A DNA stretch of 64,000 nt from an uncultured Collinsella sp. (GTDB lineage: Bacteria > Actinomycetota > Coriobacteriia > Coriobacteriales > Coriobacteriaceae): NCBI GenBank assembly GCA_900542275.1, contig UQMW01000007.1, forward strand, positions 7,215-71,214, written 5' to 3'. Shown here piece by piece: positions 40,691 to 48,004 of the stretch. Below the pieces are notes generated by a model that had not been told where the DNA came from, ran no database searches, and worked only from the letters and a program-made list of their open reading frames with translations. How positions within the stretch are numbered: position 1 is the stretch's first letter; each line of letters opens with the position of its first letter. Position numbers and translations under genes: made by a program.

Positions 40691-43249
40691 TTACTGCCCA
40701 AAGACCTCTTCGGCGATACGAGCGCTTTCGGCGGCGTCCTTGGCGTAGTAGTCCGCGCCGATCTGTTTGGCGTATTCGGGGGTGAGCACGGCGCCGCCCA
40801 CGATGATCTTGACGCCCGGGACCTCGGCATGGAGCAACTTGATGGTCTCTTCCATGGCCACGACGGTGGTGGTCATAAGCGCCGAGAGGCCGACGAGCTT
40901 AATGTCACGCTCCTGCACGGTCTTGAGCACCTCTTGCGGGTCGACGTCGCGGCCTAGGTCAAAGACGGTGTAGCCGTAGTTATCGAGCAGCATTTTGACG
41001 ATGTTCTTGCCAATATCGTGGATGTCGCCCTTGACGGTGGCCACGCAGATCTTGCCCTTGTCGGCAATCTCGCCGGCGGGCATCAGGCGCTTGATGGTGT
41101 CGAAGCCCACGCGTGCGGCTTCGGCCGAGGCCATAAGCTGCGGCAAGAAGAACTTGCCCTGGTCAAAGAGGACGCCAACCTCGTCGAGGGCGGGGATAAA
41201 GTGATTGTTGATGAGGTCCATAGCGTCGTGGTCTGTCAGCAGGCGCTCGGTCTCGGCAGCGATCTCGCCTTTGCGGCCCGAGACGACCATTCGACGAATC
41301 GGGTCGTCGTTGCCGTCAGTGCCGGCGGTGCCCGCGGCAGGCACGGCATCACTCGATGCGGCCTGAGCTGCTGCCGGGTTGGCGGCGATCTTGTACGGAT
41401 CGGTCCAGCCGGCATAGCGCTCGATGTATCCGGTCGAGCCCTCGTCTTCAACGCTCAGGACGCGATAGCTGTAGACGGTGTCCATAAAGCGCTTGGAACC
41501 CGGGTTCATGATGGGGGCGTCCAGGCCCGCGCCAAAGGCGGCGGCCAAAAAGACCGAACCCAGCAGCGGGCGGGCAGGCAGGCCAAAGCTGATGTTCGAC
41601 ACGCCGAGCGCACATTTGACGCCCAGGCGCTCTTTGCACAGGGACATGGCGCGCAGGATCTGCTCGGCCTGGCGTTGATTGGTCGAGGCGGTCATGACCA
41701 GGCAGTCGATGAGGATGCGGTCCGGTCCGATGCCGTAGCGGGCAGCCTCGGCCACGATGCGCTCGGCGATGGCGAAGCGGGCCTCGGCGGTATCGGGGAT
41801 GCCGCCTTCGTCGAGCGTAAGGCCGACAACGTTGGTGCCGTAGTGGGCGACCAGCGGAAAGATCTCATCCATGATCTGCTGCTTGCCGTTGACGGAGTTG
41901 ATGATGGGCTTGCCGGCGTAGCGGCGCACGGCGGCCTCGACGGCCGTGGGATCGGTGGAGTCGATCTGTAGCGGCAGCAGCGTGGAGCCCTGGAGCTGTT
42001 CGGTTGCCTGTTGGATGATCTTGACCTCGTCGATCTCGGGCAGGCCCACGTTGACGTCCAGGATGTCGGCGCCCTGCTCCTGCTGGCTGATGCCCTGGCT
42101 CACGACGTAGTCCAGGTCGCCGTCGCGCAGGGTCTGCTGCAGGCGCTTTTTGCCGGTGGGGTTGATGCGCTCGCCGATGACGGCGATTTTGTGGCCATCG
42201 CAGGGGAGGTCCACCACGGTCTGGGCGCTTGTGACCGACATGCTGGGCTTGCGGTGGCGCGGACTGGGCGTGTGGTTATCGATAAGCGTGCGCAGCGCTG
42301 CCATGTGCGCCGGCGTGGTGCCGCAGCAACCGCCCACGACGCTCACGCCGTCGGCGATCATGCCGGCGACGGCCTCGGCGTACTCGGGTGCCTGGATATC
42401 AAAGACGGTGTTGCCGTCGTCGTCCACATGGGGGAGTCCCGCATTGGCCTGCACCATAACGGGTTTGTCGGTAACGGTGAGCATACGTGCGGCGAGTCCT
42501 CGGAGCTCGGCCGGTCCTTGGCTGCAGTTGATGCCCAAAACGTCGGTGCCGATGGCATCGAGCGTGATGGCGGCAACCTCGGGACTCGTGCCCAGGAAGG
42601 TGCGACCGTCTTCCTCAAAGGTCATAGTGGCAAAGACGGGCAGGTCGGAGTTCTCGCGGCAGGCGAGGACGGCTGCCTTGATCTCGGCAAGGTCGGTCAT
42701 GGTCTCGATAATAAAGAGGTCCACGCCCGCGGCGACGCCGGCGCGCACTTCCTCGGCAAAGAGGTCGTAGGCCTCGTCAAAGCTGAGGGTGCCTAAGGGA
42801 CGAAGCAACGCGCCGATGGGGCCGATGTCACCGGCGACGTAGCGGGCGCCGGCCTCGCGGGCACAGGCGACGGCCGCGGCGAAGACGTCTGCCACGGTGG
42901 AGGCACCGTCGAGCTTGTGGGCGTTGGCGCCAAAGGTGTTGGCGGTAATCACGTCGCAGCCGGCCTCGACGTACTGGCGCTGGATGTCGGTAATGACCTT
43001 GGGCTCCTCAAAGTTGAGCAGCTCGGGCAGGGCGCCGGCCTTCATGCCGGCCGCTTGCAACATGGTGCCCATGCCGCCGTCAAACAGCAGGTGCCCCGTG
43101 CCCTCGATGGCCGCACGCAGGCGATCGTCCTTAATGCGCAGGTCGTCGATCGTGCGCGTCTTGTACGTGGCACCGTTGCGACGTGCGGCATCAACGGGTG
43201 CCGCCAATGCAGTGCCGTCAGAATCATGAGTGATAAGCGGAGTAAACAT
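40691..43249 (-). CDS. metH: Cobalamin-dependent methionine synthase MetH (without reactivation domain)
   Basis: An 852-residue enzyme that methylates homocysteine from methyl-tetrahydrofolate through cobalamin. Domains in order are homocysteine binding (LLFDGGMGTMLQ, zinc cysteines in NCSQGP and GGCCGTTP; about 50-330), pterin binding (GERINPTGKK, LDVNVGLPEID, QIDSTDP; about 355-610), an Ala-rich linker, then the cap and B12 domains with DIHDIGKN and ligand His744. The C-terminal SAM-dependent reactivation domain of long MetH is absent and is encoded by the next upstream gene. The stop-start gap to that gene is 9 bases. Confidence 0.95.
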   Translation of the reverse strand: MFTPLITHDSDGTALAAPVDAARRNGATYKTRTIDDLRIKDDRLRAAIEGTGHLLFDGGMGTMLQAAGMKAGALPELLNFEEPKVITDIQRQYVEAGCDVITANTFGANAHKLDGASTVADVFAAAVACAREAGARYVAGDIGPIGALLRPLGTLSFDEAYDLFAEEVRAGVAAGVDLFIIETMTDLAEIKAAVLACRENSDLPVFATMTFEEDGRTFLGTSPEVAAITLDAIGTDVLGINCSQGPAELRGLAARMLTVTDKPVMVQANAGLPHVDDDGNTVFDIQAPEYAEAVAGMIADGVSVVGGCCGTTPAHMAALRTLIDNHTPSPRHRKPSMSVTSAQTVVDLPCDGHKIAVIGERINPTGKKRLQQTLRDGDLDYVVSQGISQQEQGADILDVNVGLPEIDEVKIIQQATEQLQGSTLLPLQIDSTDPTAVEAAVRRYAGKPIINSVNGKQQIMDEIFPLVAHYGTNVVGLTLDEGGIPDTAEARFAIAERIVAEAARYGIGPDRILIDCLVMTASTNQRQAEQILRAMSLCKERLGVKCALGVSNISFGLPARPLLGSVFLAAAFGAGLDAPIMNPGSKRFMDTVYSYRVLSVEDEGSTGYIERYAGWTDPYKIAANPAAAQAASSDAVPAAGTAGTDGNDDPIRRMVVSGRKGEIAAETERLLTDHDAMDLINNHFIPALDEVGVLFDQGKFFLPQLMASAEAARVGFDTIKRLMPAGEIADKGKICVATVKGDIHDIGKNIVKMLLDNYGYTVFDLGRDVDPQEVLKTVQERDIKLVGLSALMTTTVVAMEETIKLLHAEVPGVKIIVGGAVLTPEYAKQIGADYYAKDAAESARIAEEVFGQ

Positions 43250-43258
43250 CGAGGGCTC

Positions 43259-44047
43259 CTAATGGCTGGAATAGCAGGTGGTGTGGGCGGCGCGGAAGCG
43301 GCAGTGCTCGCGCATGCGGCAGATATTGCAGGTGGGGCGGGTCTGGGCGTCGTGGACTTCGCCTTCGAACAGGCCGATCACCGCGGTCACGCTTTTGGTG
43401 GGCATGAGCAGGCTGGTGGGCGTGACGGTCAGGCCGATGAGCCGTGTGGCGTTGAGCGCATTGACGATCGAGCGCTGGGCCGAGAGCGGGCAGTCGCCGT
43501 AGCCGGGACTAAAGCGCCAGTTGCCGGCGAGCCCATGAACGGCGGCGTCCGTCTTGACCTGCTGGTCCATTTGCTCAACGGCGGCTTCCACGTAAGCGGA
43601 GCACGCGGCGTCGAGCACGGCGCCCTCCAGGGGATGTTGGGCTCCCGTGGTGCGCAGGCGGCGCTCGGCGTCCATGCCGAGGGTGCATGCCATGAGCGCG
43701 GCAAAGCGGGCATCTTTGAGATGTCGATAGATATCGCGACCTCGCAGCTCAACGTTGGTGCCGACCAAGCGAATGCAAGGCTCACTTTGTTCGTCCACGC
43801 CCGTGGCATCGACGGCAAACACGCGGCGCACGCCACGGGGCTCAATGTCAAGTTCCAGACGCTCGACCACAAGCTCAATACGTCGTGACAGTTCGGGCTC
43901 AATCTGCTGGCCGCCGTAACCCAGATACCGCAGCATCTCGGCACGGTCGACACGGGGATGGTGCGCAGCATCGACACGGTAAAGCGCCGGCGACGCAAGG
44001 TCGGCCGGCACTTCGACAGCGGTTGTATCGATGTGCGGTTTTTCCAT
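43259..44047 (-). CDS. MetH reactivation-domain protein
   Basis: A 262-residue protein corresponding to the C-terminal activation domain of MetH, which re-methylates inactive cob(II)alamin using SAM. It contains RYLGYGGQ near the N-terminus, FSPGYGDCPLSAQRSIVNAL (the conserved SPGYG region) and PTKSVTAVIG, and ends in a Cys-rich NICRMREHC segment. It starts at ATG 44045-44047, overlapping the metF stop by one base, and lies 9 bases before metH. Expression of the three genes is therefore coupled. A separate activation protein is known in Thermotoga and some other bacteria. Confidence 0.88.
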   Translation of the reverse strand: MEKPHIDTTAVEVPADLASPALYRVDAAHHPRVDRAEMLRYLGYGGQQIEPELSRRIELVVERLELDIEPRGVRRVFAVDATGVDEQSEPCIRLVGTNVELRGRDIYRHLKDARFAALMACTLGMDAERRLRTTGAQHPLEGAVLDAACSAYVEAAVEQMDQQVKTDAAVHGLAGNWRFSPGYGDCPLSAQRSIVNALNATRLIGLTVTPTSLLMPTKSVTAVIGLFEGEVHDAQTRPTCNICRMREHCRFRAAHTTCYSSH

Positions 44048-44919
44048 TACCCCAGGCGCTCCATAATGGTCGCGGCGATCGCAGGACGGTTCATAGTGTA
44101 CAGGTGCAGGCCGTCGGCGCCGTGCTCCTTGAGGTCGCAAAGCTGGCGGGCGGCATAATCTACACCGGCTGCCTGCAGGCTCTCGGGGTCGTTCTCGTAC
44201 TTGGCGAGAATCTTGATGACGGGGGAGGGCAGCGACGCGCCGCACATAAAGACCATGCGGCTGATCTGCGACTTGCCCATAAACGGCATGATGCCCGCGG
44301 TAATGGGCACGGTGATACCGGCCTTGTCGGCAAGCTCGCGGAAGCGATAGAAGCACTCGTTATCAAAGAAGAGCTGCGTCACAAAGAAGCTTGCGCCGGC
44401 GTCCTGCTTTTGCTTGAGGTGTTCGACCGAGGCGTTGAGGTCCTCACAGGCAATGTGGCCCTCAGGGTAGGCCGCGGCGCCCACACAAAAGCCGGCGTCG
44501 ATGAGCTCGGGGATGAGGTCGCGGGCGTAGGCGTAGTCCGAGGCGGGCTTGTCGTGCTCGGTCGCGCCGGCAGGGAGATCGCCACGCAGGGCCAGGATGT
44601 TTTCCACGCCGGCGGTGCGGTACTCATCGATCTTGGCGGCGATATCGGCGTGGGTACGGCCCACACAGGTGAGGTGCGCCACCGAGGGTGTATCGAATTC
44701 GCTCGTAATCATATGCGCGATGGGGGCGGTGGTGGCACCGTTGCCCGAGCCGCCGGCCGAGCAGGTGACCGAGACAAAGCTCGGCGAAAGCTTGCACAGA
44801 TTGCCTGCCACCTCGCGAGCCGTGTCGAGGGTCAGCTCGCCCTTGGGCGGGAACATCTCAAACGAAACGGGCGCGGTGCCCTGGGATGCTGCCTGCTTAA
44901 AAACCTCGTCGACGCGCAT
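44047..44919 (-). CDS. metF: Methylenetetrahydrofolate reductase MetF
   Basis: A 290-residue flavoprotein reducing methylene-THF to methyl-THF, the methyl donor for the downstream MetH. Family features are FEMFPPKGE, the VTCSAGGSG strand, ENILALRGDLP, FFVTQLFFDNECFYRF and the PITAGIMPF motif. AAAGGAG upstream supports the ATG at 44917-44919 rather than the in-frame ATG at 44961. First gene of the metF-activase-metH operon. No cobalamin or SAM riboswitch was recognised in the leader. Confidence 0.94.
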   Translation of the reverse strand: MRVDEVFKQAASQGTAPVSFEMFPPKGELTLDTAREVAGNLCKLSPSFVSVTCSAGGSGNGATTAPIAHMITSEFDTPSVAHLTCVGRTHADIAAKIDEYRTAGVENILALRGDLPAGATEHDKPASDYAYARDLIPELIDAGFCVGAAAYPEGHIACEDLNASVEHLKQKQDAGASFFVTQLFFDNECFYRFRELADKAGITVPITAGIMPFMGKSQISRMVFMCGASLPSPVIKILAKYENDPESLQAAGVDYAARQLCDLKEHGADGLHLYTMNRPAIAATIMERLG

Positions 44920-45069
44920 ATCGTGCTCCTTTAGATGCCTAGGTGCGATGTTTTGTTGCAAGGATTCTACAGCACGACCGCGCTAAGGTGGAGTTTCTCT
45001 CGCGATTTGGTGATACCAATCGAAAACGCTTCGCTATCGGCATTCCCTATAACAGGGCGGTCAATCTAG

Positions 45070-45125
45070 GATGGGGCTATAAAGACTGGTATCCGATGTG
45101 AAATACCAGTTAATAGAGCCCCATC
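45070..45125. promoter_or_regulatory. Long interrupted dyad between metF and glnA
   Basis: GATGGGGCT (45070-45078) matches AGCCCCATC (45117-45125), and ACTGGTAT (45085-45092) matches ATACCAGT (45103-45110). The whole is symmetric about position 45097. It could be an operator for either divergent gene, or a hairpin. The rest of 44920-45346 has only short dyads. Confidence 0.5.
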
Positions 45126-45241
45126 TCAAATTGACTACCCTTAAACCATGGGGAAAGGTCTGCAATTTATACAGTTGATTGGCTGTTGAGGGTGGCAACG
45201 CCGCCGCGATGCGGTAACCTCATTGATTGGTTTCGCGACAG

Positions 45242-45325
45242 CAACATAACGGTAATGTTGCGGAAACACGGCGAGTCTAAGCTATGACTCGTTCGTTAGT
45301 AATCAACACCGCTTCTCACGCGGTG
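45242..45325 (+). promoter_or_regulatory. Structured leader of glnA
   Basis: Three successive small hairpins precede the start: CAACAT...ATGTTG (45242-45260), GAGTC...GACTC (45273-45290), CACCGC...GCGGTG (about 45307-45325). The last lies directly before the GAAGGGAG ribosome site. No known riboswitch class was recognised. Confidence 0.35.
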
Positions 45326-45346
45326 CCGATACGAAGGGAGTTCCGT

Positions 45347-47434
45347 ATGGCCGAACTTACTGACCGCTTCGGGACCATGGTGTTCTCGGAGGAAGTCATG
45401 AAGGACTACCTCCCCAAGGACATTTGGAAGCGCCTTGCTGCAACCCTCGAGGACGGTGAGCCGCTCGACCTGGATGTGGCCAACGCTGTTGCCCACGCTA
45501 TGAAGGTCTGGGCCATCTCCAAGGGCGCCACGCACTACGCGCACTGGTTCCAGCCGCTTTCGGGCATTACTTCCGAGAAGCACGACAGCTTCCTCGAGCC
45601 CAACCACGACGGCACCGCCATCACCAAGTTTACGGGCAAGAATCTCATCCAGGGCGAGCCCGATGCCTCGAGCTTCCCCAACGGCGGCCTGCGCGCCACC
45701 TTCGAGGCCCGTGGCTACACCGCTTGGGATCCCACCAGCCCCGCCTTTATCAAGGACGACGTCCTGTGCATCCCCACGGCTTTCTGCTCCTACACGGGCG
45801 AGGCCCTGGACAAGAAGACCCCGCTGCTGCGTTCCATGACTGCGCTCTCGCGTGAGTCCAAGCGCGTTTTGGCGCTGTTTGGCAAGACCCCCAAGAAGGT
45901 CGTTCCTTCCGTGGGCGATGAGCAGGAGTACTTCCTGATCAAGAAGGACGCTTACCGCAAGCGCAGGGACCTGGTCATCACCGGTCGCACCCTCTTTGGC
46001 GCCGCTCCCTGCAAGGGTCAGGAGCTCGAGGAGCACTACTTTGGCGCTATCCGCCCCACCGTCTCGGCCTATATGAAGGACCTGGACGATGAGCTGTGGG
46101 CGCTTGGCATTCCCGCCAAGACCAAGCACAACGAGGTCGCTCCCTGCCAGCATGAGCTCGCCCCTGTCTATGGCGAGGTCAACGAGGCCATCGACCAGAA
46201 TCTGGTCATGATGGAGAAGATGAAGCTCATCGCCTCCCGCCACGACTTGGTCTGCCTGCTGCACGAGAAGCCCTTCGAGGGCATCAACGGTTCGGGCAAG
46301 CACAACAACTGGTCGCTTGGCACCGAGTCCGAGAACCTGCTCGACCCGGGCGACACCCCGCTCGACAACCTGCAGTTCATCGTCTTCCTCACCGCGGTGA
46401 TCGAGGCCGTCGATAACTATCAGGAGCTCTTGCGTGCCTCCGTTGCCTCGGCCGGCAACGATCATCGTCTGGGCGCCAACGAGGCTCCTCCGGCGATTAT
46501 GTCCATCTTCCTGGGCGACCAGCTGACCGAGGTCGTCGAGAAGATCATCGATGGCAAGGCTTCCGTCCATGCCACGCGCGGCGTGCTTGACCTGGGTGCC
46601 GATACCCTGCCCAAGCTGATGCAGGACAACACCGACCGCAACCGCACCTCCCCGTTTGCCTTCACCGGCAACAAGTTCGAGTTCCGTGCCTGCGGCTCCG
46701 AGCAGAACGTCTCCGACTCCAACCTGGTGCTCGATGCCGCCGTGGCCAAGTCGCTCAAGTCCTTCGCCGACGCGCTTGAGGGTACGCCCGAGGATAAGTT
46801 CCAGGACGCCGCACTCGAGTACTGCAAGAAGGTCCTGACCGACCACCAGCGCATCCTCTTCTCCGGCGATGGCTACTCCGATGAGTGGCCCGTCGAGGCC
46901 GAGAAGCGCGGCCTTGCCAACAACAAGACCACGGCCGACGCCCTGCCCGCCTTTGTTTCCGATAAGGCTATCGCGCTCTTTGAGGAGACGGGTGTCCTGA
47001 CCAAGGCCGAGGCTCAGTGCCGCTATGACTGTAAGCTCGAGAAGTACAACAAGCTCATGAACATCGAGGCTACCACGATGGTTCGCGAGGCGCGTCGTAC
47101 CTATCGCCCGGTCATTACCGCCTATGCCACCAAGGTCGCTAAGGGCCTTGAGACTATTCGTGCCGCCGGTGCTGAGGCCGCCATGCAGTGCGAGCAGAAC
47201 ACGCTCAACAAGCTCTGCAACGGTATCACCGCCATCAACGACTCCATCAAGGCGCTCGACGCCGTGCATCAGAAGGCCGAGTCTCTCGATGGCCAGGAGC
47301 AGGCCAACGTGTACGCGCACGAGGTCGTTCCCGCTATGGATTCGCTGCGCGCCGCCGTGGACGCCATGGAGGAGATCGTGGCCGCCGACTACTGGCCGGT
47401 CCCGACCTACGACGACATCCTGTTCTACGTGTAG
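45347..47434 (+). CDS. glnA: Glutamine synthetase type III
   Basis: A 695-residue ATP-dependent enzyme joining ammonia to glutamate. Length and segments match the GlnN/GSIII class: GATHYAHWFQPLSG, KHDSFLEP, FPNGGLRATFEARGYT, KKVVPSVGDEQEYFLI, EVAPCQHELAPVYGEVN, and GSGKHNNWSLGTE with catalytic His. GSIII is common in gut anaerobes. GAAGGGAG supports ATG 45347; an earlier in-frame ATG at 45284 is part of the structured leader. No GlnR or PII gene is close. A terminator follows the stop. Confidence 0.95.
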   Translation: MAELTDRFGTMVFSEEVMKDYLPKDIWKRLAATLEDGEPLDLDVANAVAHAMKVWAISKGATHYAHWFQPLSGITSEKHDSFLEPNHDGTAITKFTGKNLIQGEPDASSFPNGGLRATFEARGYTAWDPTSPAFIKDDVLCIPTAFCSYTGEALDKKTPLLRSMTALSRESKRVLALFGKTPKKVVPSVGDEQEYFLIKKDAYRKRRDLVITGRTLFGAAPCKGQELEEHYFGAIRPTVSAYMKDLDDELWALGIPAKTKHNEVAPCQHELAPVYGEVNEAIDQNLVMMEKMKLIASRHDLVCLLHEKPFEGINGSGKHNNWSLGTESENLLDPGDTPLDNLQFIVFLTAVIEAVDNYQELLRASVASAGNDHRLGANEAPPAIMSIFLGDQLTEVVEKIIDGKASVHATRGVLDLGADTLPKLMQDNTDRNRTSPFAFTGNKFEFRACGSEQNVSDSNLVLDAAVAKSLKSFADALEGTPEDKFQDAALEYCKKVLTDHQRILFSGDGYSDEWPVEAEKRGLANNKTTADALPAFVSDKAIALFEETGVLTKAEAQCRYDCKLEKYNKLMNIEATTMVREARRTYRPVITAYATKVAKGLETIRAAGAEAAMQCEQNTLNKLCNGITAINDSIKALDAVHQKAESLDGQEQANVYAHEVVPAMDSLRAAVDAMEEIVAADYWPVPTYDDILFYV

Positions 47435-47465
47435 AGCGTAACTGACATATCGTCACGGTATTGAG

Positions 47466-47497
47466 CCGGGGTCCGCATCATGCGGGCCCCGGTTTTT
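47466..47497 (+). terminator. Terminator of glnA
   Basis: CCGGGGTCCGCA (47466-47477) pairs with TGCGGGCCCCGG (47481-47492), one mismatch, then T5. Confidence 0.92.
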
Positions 47498-47538
47498 GTT
47501 TTGCGAAGGACGCTTTGAAGCCCGTTTTGCCGCCGATA

Positions 47539-47576
47539 TGCCGGGATCCGTACCCTGTCGGGTTCGAATCCCGGCA
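47539..47576 (+). repeat. T-arm-like fragment, inverted relative to tRNA-Glu
   Basis: CGGGTTCGAATCCCG at 47559-47573 is the exact complement-orientation copy of the tRNA-Glu T-arm (47643-47657). Outer bases TGCCGGGAT and ATCCCGGCA also pair. No D-arm, anticodon arm or acceptor stem accompanies it, so it is not a complete tRNA. Confidence 0.65.
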
Positions 47577-47630
47577 CATGGATAGCAAAAAAGCCCGTTA
47601 CCGCGAGGACAACAGGCTTCTCGATTCAAA

Positions 47631-47707
47631 TGGTGCCCCCAGCGGGATTCGAACCCGCGATATCCACCTTGAAAGGGTGGCGTCCTTGGCCGCTAGACGA
47701 TGGGGAC
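47631..47707 (-). tRNA. tRNA-Glu (anticodon TTC)
   Basis: On the minus strand the sequence begins GTCCCCATCGTCTAGCGGCC, has the anticodon loop CTTTCAA in a CCACC/GGTGG stem, the T-arm GCGGGTTCGAATCCCGC, and an acceptor end TGGGGGC-A-CCA. CCA is encoded. The layout matches other bacterial tRNA-Glu(TTC). Confidence 0.95.
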
Positions 47708-47763
47708 AGCGGGAAAGAGTATAGCAGACTTTTTTGCCGGCGCGCATATCGTTGGCAAACTGG

Positions 47764-47779
47764 AAAACCACCACAAAGG
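47764..47779. repeat. Family B half-element
   Basis: AAAACCACCACAAAGG is the left arm of the family B stem, without the loop or right arm. A separate small hairpin (GGAGT...ACTCC) follows. Confidence 0.5.
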
Positions 47780-47807
47780 AGTAGGCTTTTACTCCGATTT
47801 TCAAATA

Positions 47808-47942
47808 TCTCAATCTGTAACATCTGGGCGGGCAAATCGGCTCTATCTGTTACAGATCGAGACAAAAGGCGGATGTCGGGACGAACATCTCATTCTGTAA
47901 CAGCAAGACGACTTTTAACGGTCTAAATGTTACAGATTGAGA
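47808..47942. repeat. Two 55-base units of paired 15-base arms
   Basis: Unit 1 has TCTCAATCTGTAACA (47808-47822) facing TGTTACAGATCGAGA (47848-47862). Unit 2 has TCTCATTCTGTAACA (47888-47902) facing TGTTACAGATTGAGA (47928-47942). Period 80 bases, one mismatch per stem. The four near-identical arms could be protein-binding sites or hairpin stems. Confidence 0.8.
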
Positions 47943-47965
47943 CAAACCGCTGGGGCGGGTCAAAA

Positions 47966-47997
47966 CCACCACAAAGGTGCCTGTCCCTTTGTGGTGG
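47966..47997. repeat. Family B repeat, short form, reverse orientation
   Basis: CCACCACAAAGG (47966-47977) and its perfect complement (47986-47997) enclose TGCCTGTC, the reverse complement of the GACAGGCA core. Lies 7 bases before the murT-gatD stop region. Confidence 0.8.
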
Positions 47998-48004
47998 CGG
48001 GGCG

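Noticed and set aside
39062..40957. A 631-codon open frame on the plus strand opposite UPF0210 and metH
   Set aside because: It crosses a hairpin element and two well-supported minus-strand genes. The predicted protein is low-complexity Gly/Asp/His-rich shadow sequence.
44920..45069. Cobalamin or SAM riboswitch before metF
   Set aside because: No B12-box-like or SAM-I-like core was recognised in this leader.
45296..47320. A 674-codon open frame opposite glnA
   Set aside because: Same type of GC-driven shadow. The glutamine synthetase frame has all family motifs.
47539..47580. A second tRNA gene next to tRNA-Glu
   Set aside because: Only a T-arm-like hairpin is present. Acceptor, D and anticodon arms are missing.
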